64,000 nucleotides of DNA from Bryobacterales bacterium (GCA_026954325.1 JAIXKK010000170.1:1-64000), one strand, 5' to 3'; numbered from the stretch's first letter, positions 26,075-35,227 are shown. The notes: generated by a model from the letters alone, not told the origin. Made by a program: numbers and translations.

Positions 26075-27654
26075 AGATCCACATCCTGCTTTCCGCCGCG
26101 CTGCTGGCCGGGAGCCTCGGCGCGCAGATGCTCGATCCGGCGAAACTGCTGAAGCCGCCCACGGACACCTGGCCGACCTACAACGGGGATTATTCCGGCA
26201 GGCGGTTCAGCCCGCTCGCGCGGATCAATGCTTCGAATGTTACGGCGATGAGCCTGGCGTGGGTGTTTCGCGCCGGCACGGGGCCGGGCGCCGGTGGATC
26301 GAACACGCAGATCAAGGCGACGCCTCTCGAGGTGAACGGAGTTCTCTACTTCGCGGTTCCCGATTACGCCTGGGCGGTGGACGCGCGCACGGGGCGCGAG
26401 TTGTGGCGCTACAAGTGGGAGACGCGCGGCGGCATCCACATCGGCAACCGCGGGTTCGGCATGTACGGGGACTGGCTGTATTTCGAGACGCCGGACAACT
26501 ATCTGGTCTGCCTCAACGCGAAGGACGGGACGGAGCGCTGGCACGTGGAGATCGCGGATGTGAAGCAGGAGTACTTTTCCACGCCGGCGCCGGTGATTAT
26601 CCGGAATCATGTGATTGTGGGCGTGGGCGGGGATTCGCTGGATGTGCCCGGATATCTGGAATCGCGCGATCCGGAGACGGGCAAGGTGCAGTGGCGCTGG
26701 AATACAACACCGCGCAAGGGCGAACCCGGGGCGGAAACGTGGCCGAACAAGGACGCCATGGAACACGGCGGCGGGATGACGTGGATGCCGGGGACATATG
26801 ATCCGGAGTTGAACCTGTATTATCTGGGCACCGGCAATCCGAATCCGGTGATGGCGGGTCAGGGACGGAAGGGCAACAATCTCTGGACGTGCTCGATCGT
26901 GGCGTTGAATCCGGATACGGGGAAGATGGCGTGGTATTTCCAATCTTCTCCCCACGACACGCACGATTGGGATGCGGTGCAGACTCCGGTGCTGATTGAC
27001 GGCGAGGTGGATGGCAAGCCGCGCAAACTGCTGGCGCAGGCGAGCCGCAACGGGTACTACTTCCTGCTGGACCGCGCGACGGGGAAGAATCTGGTGTCGA
27101 AGCCGTTCATCCCCATCAACTGGTCAAAGGGCGTGGATTCGCGCGGAGAGCCGGTTCCGGACCCGGACAAAGAACCGAAGACCGACGGTACGCTGGTGAT
27201 TCCCGGCGCAAACGGAGCCACGAACTGGCCGGCGCCCGCGTTCAGCCCGAAGACGGGTCTGATGTACGTGAATTCGCAGGAGTCGTACAGCCTGTTCTAT
27301 TTGACCGATACGGACGAGAAGCCGGAAGGCTACGGCGGACGGGATTCGGGGTTGTGGTGGAAGAGCATGCTGACGGCGCTCGACTACAAAACGGGAAAGA
27401 TCCGCTGGCGGCACACCTATGACGGGCGCGGTTCGGGGATGTCGGGAGTGCTGACGACGGCGGGGAACCTGGTTTTTGCGGGCGACCCGGTGGGGAACCT
27501 GATCGCCTTCGAGGCGGCGACGGGAAAGATACTGTGGCACTGCCGGTTGACCGCTCCCGTGGCGAACGGGCCCATGACGTACGAACTGGACGGACGGCAA
27601 TATCTGGTGGTGGGTTCGGGGGATCTGCTGTACGGATTTACCATGCTGCGGTGA
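26071..27654 (+). CDS. PQQ-dependent dehydrogenase, methanol/ethanol-type propeller
   Basis: A 527-residue periplasmic quinoprotein without its own heme. Signal peptide about 1-18 (LLSAALLAGSLGAQ). The propeller begins DTWPTYNGDYSGRRFSPLARINASNVTAMSLAW and carries Trp-docking repeats (TGRELWRYKW, TGKMAWYFQ, TGKILWHCRL), MEHGGGMTWMPGTYDPE in the active-site region and SPHDTHDWDAVQTPVL. Oxidises an alcohol or sugar, passing electrons to the cytochrome encoded by the overlapping upstream gene. No neighbouring Cys pair of the methanol-dehydrogenase disulfide type was identified, so the exact class is open. Confidence 0.92.
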   Translation: MKIHILLSAALLAGSLGAQMLDPAKLLKPPTDTWPTYNGDYSGRRFSPLARINASNVTAMSLAWVFRAGTGPGAGGSNTQIKATPLEVNGVLYFAVPDYAWAVDARTGRELWRYKWETRGGIHIGNRGFGMYGDWLYFETPDNYLVCLNAKDGTERWHVEIADVKQEYFSTPAPVIIRNHVIVGVGGDSLDVPGYLESRDPETGKVQWRWNTTPRKGEPGAETWPNKDAMEHGGGMTWMPGTYDPELNLYYLGTGNPNPVMAGQGRKGNNLWTCSIVALNPDTGKMAWYFQSSPHDTHDWDAVQTPVLIDGEVDGKPRKLLAQASRNGYYFLLDRATGKNLVSKPFIPINWSKGVDSRGEPVPDPDKEPKTDGTLVIPGANGATNWPAPAFSPKTGLMYVNSQESYSLFYLTDTDEKPEGYGGRDSGLWWKSMLTALDYKTGKIRWRHTYDGRGSGMSGVLTTAGNLVFAGDPVGNLIAFEAATGKILWHCRLTAPVANGPMTYELDGRQYLVVGSGDLLYGFTMLR

Positions 27655-27666
27655 GCCTCGGTGGCC

Positions 27667-27843
27667 CTAGCAGCACTTGGCCCGCATGTATCTGGCTTTG
27701 AGGCGATGTTCGCTGAAGCGGCGCCATTCCTCCGCGGAGTGCGCGGCGCCGTGGGCGGCGAGATGGCGTTGGTAGGCGTTCTCATCGGCCAGTTCCTTGA
27801 GCAGGCCGGTGAGGATCTTGAAGAAACGGCGGAGCGCGGTCAT
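27667..27843 (-). CDS. YbdD/YjiX-family small protein (DUF466), CstA partner
   Basis: A 58-residue protein with the family core DENAYQRHLAAHG and EEWRRFSEHRLKARYMRAKCC. This small soluble partner is nearly always encoded next to CstA-type peptide/pyruvate transporters. Its ATG overlaps the cstA stop (ATGA), so it is translated with it. E. coli YbdD and YjiX end with a similar arginine- and cysteine-containing tail. Its length is slightly below the usual 65-67 residues. Confidence 0.88.
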   Translation of the reverse strand: MTALRRFFKILTGLLKELADENAYQRHLAAHGAAHSAEEWRRFSEHRLKARYMRAKCC

Positions 27844-29906
27844 ACTTCCTCCGGATCGAGTTGGGAGAGCACGAAGGGGGATTCGCTCACCTTGGCTTCG
27901 CGGGTGCCGCGCAGGATGCCGGCCCAGAGCCGGAGCGAGTCGAGCAGGATGGCGGTGACGAGGATGAGGAAGATGCCGCAGACGGCGGCATCGAGGCGGT
28001 TGTTGAAGATCAGTGTTTGGGTTTCGACCATGCGGCTTGCCGCGACTTTGCCTGAGTCCATCAGGTTCCGCAACTGATCAGCCTGGGAAAGGAACCCGAT
28101 GCGCGGCAGCGGGGAGAAGATCTTCTGCCAGGCGGCGGTGTAGGTGACGGCGACGAGCCAGACGAGGGGAGTGACGGTGATCCACAGGTATTTCGCTCCG
28201 TGCATCTTTAAGAGGATGGTGGTGGCCACGCAGAGAGCGATGGCGGCGAGAAGCTGGTTGGCGATTCCGAAGAGCGGCCAGAGGGAGTTGATGCCGCCGA
28301 GCGGGTCTCGTACCCCCTGGATGAGGAAATAGCCCCAGGCGAGAACGATAAGCGCGCTCGAACCAATGACGCCGGGCATCCAACTGGTCTCGCCGAGTCT
28401 TTGGTGAACGTTGCCGAGGAGGTCTTGAAGCATGAATCTGCCGACCCGGGTTCCGGCATCGATGATGGTAAGAATGAAGAGCGCCTCGAACATGATGGCG
28501 AAGTGATACCAGAAGCCGATGATGGCCTTGCCGCCGCCGCTGGCTGCGAAGATGTGCGCCATGCCGAGGGCGAGGGAGGGCGCTCCGCCGGTGCGGTAGA
28601 AGAGGGTCTCCTCACCCACGTCCCGGGCGAGGCCTTCCATCTGTTCGGCGGTGACGGGGAAGCCCCAGCCGCTAATGGTAGCCGCGGCTGCCCGCGGCGT
28701 GTTGCCGACGATGCCGGCCGGGGAGTTGACCGCGAAGAACACCCCGGGCTGAAGAACGCTGGCGGCGATCATCGCCATGATGGCGACGAAGCTCTCAAGC
28801 AGCATCGAGCCGTAGCCGACCGGCCAGACGTGCCACTCCTTGGCGATCATCTTCGGGGTGGTTCCGGAGGAGATGAGCGCATGAAATCCGCTCATCGCGC
28901 CGCAGGCGATGGTGATGAAGCAGAAGGGAAAGATCTTGCCGGCGAAGATGGGGCCCGTGCCGTCGGCGAAGCGGGTGAAGGCGGGCAGTTCGAGGTTCGG
29001 GCGTACGAACAAAATGCCGAGGCCGAGCAGGAGAACGACGCCGAGTTTGACGAACGTGCTGAGGTAATCCCGCGGGGCGAGGAGCAGCCAGACCGGGAGA
29101 GCGCTGGCGAAGAAGCCGTAGAGGATCACGGCTACCGCCAGGGCCATGCCGCCCAGCGTGAACCACGGGGCGAGCGTTTCCGATTGGGCGACAGCCTGGC
29201 CGGCGAAGATGCTCGCCATGACGAGGACGAAGCCGATGAGGGAGACCTCGAGCACTTTTCCGGGACGCCAGTATCGCAGGTAGATGCCCATGAAGACGGC
29301 GATGGGCATGGTGGCGGCGATGGTAAACGTGCCCCAGGGGCTTCCCTTGAGGGCGTTGACCACCACCAGGGCCACGACGGCGAGGAGGATAATCATGATG
29401 AGCAGCACGGTGAGCAGGGCGGTGAATCCGCCGAGCTTGCCGATCTCTTCGCGCGCCATCTGGCCGAGGGACTTGCCGTCGCGGCGCATCGAGCAGAACA
29501 GGATGACGAAATCCTGGACCGCGCCTCCGAGGACGGCGCCGATGATGATCCACAGGGTGCCGGGCAGGTAGCCGAACTGGGCCGCGAGCGTGGGGCCGAC
29601 GAGAGGGCCGGGGCCGGCGATGGCGGCGAAGTGGTGCCCGAAGACGATCCATTTGTTGGTGGGCTCGAAGTCGTGGCCGTTGCGCAGACGCTCGGCGGGA
29701 GTGGCCCGCTCGTCATTGAGCATCATCACCTTGGCGGCGATGAACTTGGCGTAGAAGCGAAATCCGATGAGGTAGATGCAGACCGAGGCCAGAACCAGCC
29801 ACATGCTGTTCACCGGTTCGCCGCGGTTCATGGCAATGGCTGCCAGGCTGTACGCCCCCAGAATCGCCAGCGCCGCCCAAGCAAGATGCCCGATGGTTTT
29901 CTTCAT
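27840..29906 (-). CDS. cstA: Carbon starvation protein CstA (pyruvate/peptide transporter)
   Basis: A 688-residue inner-membrane transporter with roughly 16-18 hydrophobic helices. Clear CstA signatures are NDERATPAERLRNGHDFEPTNKWIVFGHHFAAIAGPGPLVGPTLAAQFGYLPG near the N-terminus, DFVILFCSMRRDGKSLGQMAREEIG, and AGIVGNTPRAAAATISGWGFPV. The family imports pyruvate or peptides during carbon limitation. It is followed by the overlapping ybdD-like gene. TAGAAT lies nine bases before the ATG, and no Shine-Dalgarno is seen. Confidence 0.96.
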   Translation of the reverse strand: MKKTIGHLAWAALAILGAYSLAAIAMNRGEPVNSMWLVLASVCIYLIGFRFYAKFIAAKVMMLNDERATPAERLRNGHDFEPTNKWIVFGHHFAAIAGPGPLVGPTLAAQFGYLPGTLWIIIGAVLGGAVQDFVILFCSMRRDGKSLGQMAREEIGKLGGFTALLTVLLIMIILLAVVALVVVNALKGSPWGTFTIAATMPIAVFMGIYLRYWRPGKVLEVSLIGFVLVMASIFAGQAVAQSETLAPWFTLGGMALAVAVILYGFFASALPVWLLLAPRDYLSTFVKLGVVLLLGLGILFVRPNLELPAFTRFADGTGPIFAGKIFPFCFITIACGAMSGFHALISSGTTPKMIAKEWHVWPVGYGSMLLESFVAIMAMIAASVLQPGVFFAVNSPAGIVGNTPRAAAATISGWGFPVTAEQMEGLARDVGEETLFYRTGGAPSLALGMAHIFAASGGGKAIIGFWYHFAIMFEALFILTIIDAGTRVGRFMLQDLLGNVHQRLGETSWMPGVIGSSALIVLAWGYFLIQGVRDPLGGINSLWPLFGIANQLLAAIALCVATTILLKMHGAKYLWITVTPLVWLVAVTYTAAWQKIFSPLPRIGFLSQADQLRNLMDSGKVAASRMVETQTLIFNNRLDAAVCGIFLILVTAILLDSLRLWAGILRGTREAKVSESPFVLSQLDPEEV

Positions 29907-29915
29907 TGCTTTTGA

Positions 29916-29921
29916 ATTCTA
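29916..29921 (-). promoter_or_regulatory. Candidate -10 element before cstA
   Basis: TAGAAT on the minus strand ends nine bases before the cstA ATG, in an otherwise Shine-Dalgarno-free leader. It fits the near-leaderless promoter pattern repeated in this window. No matching -35 hexamer is obvious. Confidence 0.45.
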
Positions 29922-30063
29922 TCGTGAGGGGGGTGGAGGAAGTGGAACCGAATTCCTCCCTGCCTCGTTGGAACAAGACTGATCGAGTCACTCCTGCTCG
30001 AAGTCAACGCTACCGATCGAAGAAGACATCCTGGCTGCGCTTGTCATAGCATAAGACTAGGGT

Positions 30064-30303
30064 ATGGCAAATCTAGATTGGTCACAGTGTCCCGCCGTTG
30101 AGCGGATTCCCGGCAAAGTGAGTGGAGCCTGGGTTTTTCGCGGTACACGTGTTCCTGTGTCTGCGATCTTCGAGAACTTGAAGTGTTCCTCCATTGACGA
30201 GGTACTCGAGAACTTCCATGTCACCCGCGACCAGGTACAGGCGGTGTTGGACTTTGCCGCCAAGAGTGCGGAGGCGCCTTTGGAGCCATCGCAGGCGGCA
30301 TGA
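30064..30303 (+). CDS. DUF433-domain antitoxin-like protein
   Basis: A 79-residue DUF433 protein. The core reads VERIPGKVSGAWVFRGTRVPVSAIFENLKCSSIDEVLENFHVTRDQVQAVLDFA, the usual winged-HTH-like pattern of these VapB-type antitoxins. Its stop overlaps the start of a DUF5615 PIN-like gene by four bases. The pair is a common toxin-antitoxin-like module; its DNA-binding part probably represses the operon. Confidence 0.87.
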   Translation: MANLDWSQCPAVERIPGKVSGAWVFRGTRVPVSAIFENLKCSSIDEVLENFHVTRDQVQAVLDFAAKSAEAPLEPSQAA

Positions 30304-30632
30304 AGATCATCCTGGACGAGAGCATTCCCCACAAACTTCGCCTGTTAATTGATAGCCGTCATTTTGTTGCTACAACGTGGTTCCAAGGATGGTCCGGCTT
30401 GAAGAACGGGGATCTGCTGACTGTTGCCGAACATGAAGGCTTCAACCTATTCGTTACCGCGGATCAGGAACTCCGCTATCAGCAGAACCTGACAAGGCGG
30501 AGAATCGCGATATTGGTCCTGAGCACAAACAACTGGAGTATGGTCAAGGCACGAATCGCGCAGATCATGGAAGCCATTGATGCGGCCGAACCCGGAACCC
30601 TCGCCTTTGTGAACATCAGTAATGAGCAGTAG
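30300..30632 (+). CDS. DUF5615 PIN-like toxin-family protein
   Basis: A 110-residue PIN-like protein. Acidic residues sit where PIN ribonucleases keep them: D6 in KIILDESIPHKL, and D in LFVTADQELRYQQNL. The LLTVAEHEGFNLFVTAD block is the DUF5615 hallmark. Paired with the upstream DUF433 gene through an ATGA overlap. Members are thought to be RNA-cleaving toxins or homologues that have lost activity; sequence alone does not settle which. Confidence 0.85.
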   Translation: MKIILDESIPHKLRLLIDSRHFVATTWFQGWSGLKNGDLLTVAEHEGFNLFVTADQELRYQQNLTRRRIAILVLSTNNWSMVKARIAQIMEAIDAAEPGTLAFVNISNEQ

Positions 30633-30635
30633 ATA

Positions 30636-31145
30636 CTATGCCCCGGCATTCAACTGCCGGTAAAACACCACCAGATCCACCGGAGGCGGGGGATGTCCCA
30701 TCGCGCGGAGCATGGCGGAAACCTGGCCGCGGTGGTGGGTTCCGTGGTTCACTACGTGGAGGATAGTCTGCCAGACGGGGATGCTGTAGGCGTTGCCTTT
30801 CAGATCCTTGTAGTGGAAGGACTCGCGCACCGATTCGTCCGTCTGGCCGGCAGCCCACTCGAGCCAGCGTTCGTGGAGTGCCGACCAGTCGTTCTCAAGG
30901 ACGCTGAGTTTCATGTCCTGCTCGGGGTCGATGAAGCGGACCGGCACGTTCCCCAGGATGCGTCCGAGCCAGACGCGGTCGGCGGCGAAGATGTGAACGA
31001 GGGTTCCGAGGACGCTCTTATCCGCGTGTTTGAAATCGCGCGTCAGTTCCTCTTCATTCAATTGCGAAGCGGCTTCCACCATGCGGCGCGAGGCCCAGGC
31101 GGTGTAGCGCAAGTGGAGACGCAGGGTATCGGCGGACACGCTCAT
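30636..31145 (-). CDS. DinB-family metal-dependent protein
   Basis: A 169-residue four-helix protein of the DinB/YfiT fold. The putative metal triad is one His in GTLVHIFAADRVW and two in HVVNHGTHHRGQ near the C-terminus. The family includes thiol-S-transferases and DNA-damage-inducible proteins. It is coupled to the ada gene by an ATGA overlap, so it probably belongs to the alkylation-damage response. Its substrate is unknown. Confidence 0.88.
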   Translation of the reverse strand: MSVSADTLRLHLRYTAWASRRMVEAASQLNEEELTRDFKHADKSVLGTLVHIFAADRVWLGRILGNVPVRFIDPEQDMKLSVLENDWSALHERWLEWAAGQTDESVRESFHYKDLKGNAYSIPVWQTILHVVNHGTHHRGQVSAMLRAMGHPPPPVDLVVFYRQLNAGA

Positions 31146-32206
31146 TGCTTCAGCATAGCGGCCTCGGCGGCGAGCAGTTTACGTTTGCGATCGACGCCCC
31201 AGCGGTAGCCGGCCATGTCACCGTTGCGGCGTACGACGCGGTGGCAGGGAACCGTGACCGCGACGGGATTGGTGGCGCAGGCGCGGGCCACGGCGCGAGT
31301 AGCCGACGGACGGCCGATGGCGGCGGCCACCTCGCTGTAGGAGCGCGTTTCGCCGGCCGGGATGGCTCGCAGTTGTTCGTAAACCCGGGCGCGGAAGGCG
31401 GAGACGCGCACGTCGAGCGGCAACTGATGCGCGGGTTGAGTCCCATTGACCTGGCGGGAAAGATCGGCCAGCCATTGCCGGAAGGGCTCCTGGTAGGGCG
31501 GGTTGACGGCGGTGATCTCGGCCGCGGGATATTCACCGCGGAGCGATTTCTCGAGGTCTTCCGGCGTGTCTCCGAACTCCACCGCGCAGACCCCGCGACC
31601 GGTAGCGGCCACCATCATGAGGCCTACGGCTGTTTGCTGAACGGCGTAGCGGATGGTCAGCCGCTCCGCGCCGCCGCGGTACTCCTTTGGCTTCATGCCG
31701 AGATTTGCGCCGGAACGTTCGTAGAGACGGCTGGCCGATCCGTAACCGGCTTCGTAGATGGCGTCGGTAACGGACTTCCCGGCGCGCAGTTGTTCCTTGA
31801 AGGATCCCATGCGGCAGACGTTCAGATACTGCTTGGGGCTGACCCCGACCACCGCTTTGAAAGTGCGCTGCAAGTGATACGGGCTGAGGCCGGTGCGCCG
31901 GCCGAGATCCTCGAGGGTGATGCTTTCCCCGCTGTGCTCCTCGAGATAGGCGCACAATGCCTTGATGCGGGTCAGGGAAGGATCTTCCGCGGAGAGAGGG
32001 CGGCAGCGCAGGCAGGGCCGCAAGCCGTCGCGCTCCGCCTCCCGAGGGGTATCGTAGAAGCGCACGTTCTTGCGCAACGGGCGCCGCGAAGGGCAGGAAG
32101 GCTTGCAATAGACCCCGGTTGTCATGACTCCGAAGACGAAGCGGCCGTCCTCGGCGGCATCCCGCCTCATTATTGCGTCCCAGTAGCTTTCCGTATTCTT
32201 GCTCAT
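31142..32206 (-). CDS. ada: Bifunctional Ada: AraC-type activator and O6-methylguanine-DNA methyltransferase
   Basis: A 354-residue adaptive-response regulator. N-terminal zinc domain with GVYCKPSCPSR and LRPCLRC supplies four cysteines, of which the first is the methylphosphotriester acceptor. The middle AraC-type HTH pair reads ITLEDLGRRTGLSPYHLQRTFKAVVGVSPKQY. The C-terminal suicide methyltransferase carries NPVAVTVPCHRVV with the PCHR active site. It would repair methylated DNA and activate its own operon, including the overlapping dinB-like gene. TAGTCT lies six bases before the ATG. Confidence 0.96.
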   Translation of the reverse strand: MSKNTESYWDAIMRRDAAEDGRFVFGVMTTGVYCKPSCPSRRPLRKNVRFYDTPREAERDGLRPCLRCRPLSAEDPSLTRIKALCAYLEEHSGESITLEDLGRRTGLSPYHLQRTFKAVVGVSPKQYLNVCRMGSFKEQLRAGKSVTDAIYEAGYGSASRLYERSGANLGMKPKEYRGGAERLTIRYAVQQTAVGLMMVAATGRGVCAVEFGDTPEDLEKSLRGEYPAAEITAVNPPYQEPFRQWLADLSRQVNGTQPAHQLPLDVRVSAFRARVYEQLRAIPAGETRSYSEVAAAIGRPSATRAVARACATNPVAVTVPCHRVVRRNGDMAGYRWGVDRKRKLLAAEAAMLKQ

Positions 32207-32410
32207 GCATCCAGACTAAAGCCGCCCGCTCCCGCGGACACTCCGGAAGTTGCGGTCAATTCCAGAATGCTACACCGCGGCGAACAGGCGCTGGCGGCGT
32301 TCCGCCCGTTCCGAGGTGGGGAACACACGCGGGCCGGCGTCGTGGCCGTACTGGTGCTGGTGACGGTGGCGGTGAACGGCATCCCCATGCGGCAGGAGGC
32401 AGGCGGCGCG
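32207..32410. other. Spacer between the dehydratase and ada genes, no clear gene
   Basis: About 200 bases. One minus-strand frame of some 38 codons (ending RQRLFAAV) has a His-rich start and could be a gene relic, but it has no start codon, ribosome site or recognised family. No terminator hairpin was picked out. Confidence 0.35.
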
Positions 32411-33574
32411 TTACCAATCGGCCACCGAGCCGTCGCGGTGGAAGCAATCCATGGTGACTTCCGGTTCAAACGGATGTTTCGCCGCTTCGGCTTCATTGAT
32501 GTCGATACCGAGCCCCGGCTTGGTAGGCGGGGGGACGCTGCCGCGGGCCACGTCGAGCGGGTCAATGAGAATGTCATTTCTCCAAGGCACGTCTGCCCGC
32601 ACCACTTCCTGGATGAGGTAGTTCGGGGTGGCGAAGCCGACGTGGATGGAAGAAGCCGTGCTGACGGGTCCCTGAGGATTGTGGCAGGCCACGGCGAGGG
32701 AGTAGGTTTCGGCCATGGCGGCAATGCGGCGGGCTTCGCTGATGCCGCCGCAGTGGGAGACATCGGGCTGCACGATGGCGCAGGCGCGCTTTTCGAGCAG
32801 TTCGCGGAACTGCCAGCGGCCTACGAGGCGCTCGCCCGTGGCGATGGGGAATGGGAGCGCGCGCGACACTTCCACCAGCGCGTCCACATGCTCGGGCCAG
32901 CAAGGCTCTTCATACCAGTAGAGGTTGTATTCGGATAGAAGGCGGCCGAACTGAATGGCTGCCGCGGGCGTCGTGCGCGCATGGAGGTCCAGCATGATGT
33001 CCACCTTGTCTCCGGCGGCCTTGCGCATTTCCTCGACACAGCGGACGGCGCGCCGGATGACGGCGGGGCTTTCAATCAGTTCGGCGACGGGAATGGGCAT
33101 GGCCTTCACCGCCGTGAATCCCTTTTCGAGACTCACCGCGAGGCGCTCGCCGAACACTTCGGGCTCGACCGTGAGGTAGATATCCTCCATGAGGCCGCCG
33201 CCGAGATGATCGTAAAGACGCAGGGTGTCGCGCACGGGGCCGCCGAGCAGTTCACAGACGGGCTTGCCGGCCTCCTTGCCTTTGATGTCCCACAGGGCCT
33301 GGTCGATGCCGCTCATGGCGGTCATGGTGACGATACCGCCGCGCCAGAAGTACTGGCGGTGCATCATCTGCCAGATGTGCTCGACGCGGCGCGGGTCCTG
33401 CCCGATGAGGAGCACGGAGAGATCCTCCACCGATCCCACGACTCCCTTGGTTTTCCATTCGAGCGTCGCCTCGCCCCACCCATAGAGGCCGGGCTGGTCG
33501 GTTTCCACCTTCACGAGAATCCAATTGCGCATGCGCGCATTGACCACGAGGGTCTTGATCGCGGTGATTTTCAT
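32411..33574 (-). CDS. Enolase-superfamily sugar-acid dehydratase (galactonate/mannonate dehydratase-like)
   Basis: A 387-residue cytosolic enolase-superfamily enzyme. The lid-domain start ITAIKTLVVNARMRNWILVKVET and the barrel motifs are complete: DLHART gives a metal Asp with the D-x-H pair of galactonate/mannonate dehydratases, YEEPCWPE the second ligand, IATGERLVGR the third, and ACHNPQGPVSTA a catalytic His region. It would remove water from an aldonic acid to give a 2-keto-3-deoxy acid. The exact sugar cannot be fixed without structure-based comparison. The gene lies directly against a decayed upstream gene. Confidence 0.88.
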   Translation of the reverse strand: MKITAIKTLVVNARMRNWILVKVETDQPGLYGWGEATLEWKTKGVVGSVEDLSVLLIGQDPRRVEHIWQMMHRQYFWRGGIVTMTAMSGIDQALWDIKGKEAGKPVCELLGGPVRDTLRLYDHLGGGLMEDIYLTVEPEVFGERLAVSLEKGFTAVKAMPIPVAELIESPAVIRRAVRCVEEMRKAAGDKVDIMLDLHARTTPAAAIQFGRLLSEYNLYWYEEPCWPEHVDALVEVSRALPFPIATGERLVGRWQFRELLEKRACAIVQPDVSHCGGISEARRIAAMAETYSLAVACHNPQGPVSTASSIHVGFATPNYLIQEVVRADVPWRNDILIDPLDVARGSVPPPTKPGLGIDINEAEAAKHPFEPEVTMDCFHRDGSVADW

Positions 33575-33589
33575 TTTGTTTTCGTCTGC

Positions 33590-33902
33590 TGAACAGCATG
33601 CCGCTCCACGTCTTGCCGATGGAGCAGATCTTGTAGTCTATCAACCCGGCGCTGAAGCCGATTTCGCGGACGGCGTTCCGCGAGATCCGATTGCACGCGC
33701 GCGCTCCGCTTGGGCCACGCCACCCAGACCGCGGGCGGTTCAGGTCAATTAAAACGGCGTCCGGCTGGGATTCGCGAAGGCCGCGCAGGGATTCGCCGCC
33801 CTTCGTAACGACGGCTTCCAATTTCCAGCCCGCCTTCTCGAGTTGGGCGGCGCGCGCCGCCGCCTCGGCCTCATTCCAAAGAATCAACCGCACCCGCGCC
33901 AT
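33590..33902 (-). pseudogene. Receiver-like protein gene with internal deletion, running into the dehydratase gene
   Basis: From ATG 33902 the frame gives a receiver-like half (MARVRLILWNEAEAAARAAQLEKAGW to PDAVLIDLNRPRSG). It then jumps to what looks like the C-terminal tail of the same family (AGLIDYKICSIGKTWSGMLFS). The middle, normally well over 100 residues, is missing. No stop occurs where the family normally ends, and the frame continues across the dehydratase start. The product is therefore probably not functional. The jump point lies near 33720. Confidence 0.55.
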
Positions 33903-33938
33903 TGCCTTGCCCCTTTTGACTACGCTATCCATGGTCAC

Positions 33939-34484
33939 ATGCGGATCGCAATCCTGTCCGATATTCACGATAACGTGTGGAAACTCGCCGCGGCGCTCGA
34001 GTTCGCCGCCGATGCCGACATAATGATCTGCTGCGGCGATCTGTGTTCTCCCTTCGTTCTCGATCAACTGGCGCGCGGCTTTTCGAAGCCGCTTCACATT
34101 GTTTTCGGCAACAACGACGCCGACACCTTCCGCATTACCTCGAAGACGCCGAAGTATCCGCACGTGCGGCTGCGAGGCGAATTCTTCGAAGAGGAGTTCG
34201 GCGGACGGCGCGTGGCGGTGAACCATTTTGACAACATCGCCCTGGCAATCGCGCGCGGCGGGGAATACGACGCGGTGTTTTACGGACACAATCATGTGTT
34301 CGACATCCGCAAGCTGGGCGCGCGCACGCTGGCGGTGAATCCGGGGGCGATCATGGGATGCCGGTTCGACGCACAGGCCAATCGGACGGACGTAGCTTCG
34401 ACCTTTGTTCTTTACGATGCGGAGACGGGAACGGCGCAAGGCTATCGAATCGAGCCCGGCGGGGAAGTGGTGGCGCACCCGTGA
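33939..34484 (+). CDS. YfcE/MJ0936-type metallophosphoesterase
   Basis: A 181-residue phosphodiesterase of the calcineurin-like fold. Metal motifs are in order: D-x-H in SDIHDN (residues 7-11), CGDLCS, GNND, and the paired histidines of GHNHVFD. Start 33939 gives the standard MRIAILSDIHDN; a longer frame upstream overlaps a divergent gene. The family hydrolyses phosphodiester bonds in cyclic or small phosphodiesters. Its stop overlaps the GTG of the following damaged DJ-1/PfpI-like gene, showing they were once coupled. Confidence 0.92.
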   Translation: MRIAILSDIHDNVWKLAAALEFAADADIMICCGDLCSPFVLDQLARGFSKPLHIVFGNNDADTFRITSKTPKYPHVRLRGEFFEEEFGGRRVAVNHFDNIALAIARGGEYDAVFYGHNHVFDIRKLGARTLAVNPGAIMGCRFDAQANRTDVASTFVLYDAETGTAQGYRIEPGGEVVAHP

Positions 34485-35174
34485 AGACGCAAATCGGCAT
34501 GCTGCTGTATCGGCTGACGCAACGACTCGCGGGCGTATGAAGTGTTCCGGCGGATCTCGGATACGGATGTCCATTTAGCGTGGAAGACACTGGATGCGGT
34601 GCGCAGCGATTCGGCGATGGCGATTCTGCCGACGGTTACGATGGCGGAGTGTCCGGATCTGGATGTGCTGTGCGTACCCGGTGGGCCGGGGCAGGTTGCC
34701 CTGATGGACGACCTCGAGGCGCTTGAATGGATCCGGCGGCGGGGCGAGCAGGCGCAGTGGGTGACTTCCGTGTGCACGGGATCGCTATTGCTGGCGGCGG
34801 CGGGATTGCTCACGGGGTATCGAGCCGCCTGCCATTGGATGTCGCGTGATCAACTGGCGCTGTTGGGGGCCGTTCCAGCGGCCGGGCGCGTGGTGCTGGA
34901 CCGGAACCGCGTCACGGGTGGAGGCGTGACCGCCGGGATTGACTTCGCGTTGCAACTGGCGGAATTGTTGCGGGATGAGACGGAGGCACGGGCAATCGGT
35001 TTGCAACTCGAGTACGATCCGGAGCCTCCGTTCGGTCCAGGCTCGCCGGACCATTGCGGGTTGGACCTCATTGTAGCCTTGCAGCGGCGGGCCAAGGGGC
35101 TGCTGGCGGCGCGGCGGGCGGCGTCGGAGCGGGCGGCGGAGCGGCTGCGAATCCGGTCACGCGGCTGTCGCTAG
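34481..35174 (+). pseudogene. DJ-1/PfpI-family protein gene with 5' frameshift
   Basis: The natural start is GTG 34481, overlapping the phosphoesterase stop. The first frame reads VKTQIGMLLYRLTQRLAG and ends at a TGA at 34538-34540. The expected family sequence (YEVFRRISDTDVHLAWKTLD) resumes at once one base further, so a net two-base loss has occurred near 34536; two neighbouring residues also seem deleted. The rest is intact, with nucleophile-elbow SVCTGSLLLAAAGLLTG and the GGVTAGIDFALQLAE segment of isonitrile-hydratase-like proteins. A shorter protein starting with GTG 34542 would lack the first beta-strand. Confidence 0.62.
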
Positions 35175-35227
35175 AAAACAAGAGGAAGGAAGTTTGCAAG
35201 TTTTTCGAAGCTTTGCGTGAATTTCAG

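Noticed and set aside
28401..29915. A 504-codon plus-strand frame opposite cstA
   Set aside because: Low-complexity acidic translation without family resemblance; cstA on the other strand is certain.
34538..34540. TGA in the DJ-1-like gene as a second selenocysteine codon
   Set aside because: The family sequence resumes in a different frame after it, so it is a frameshift by-product.
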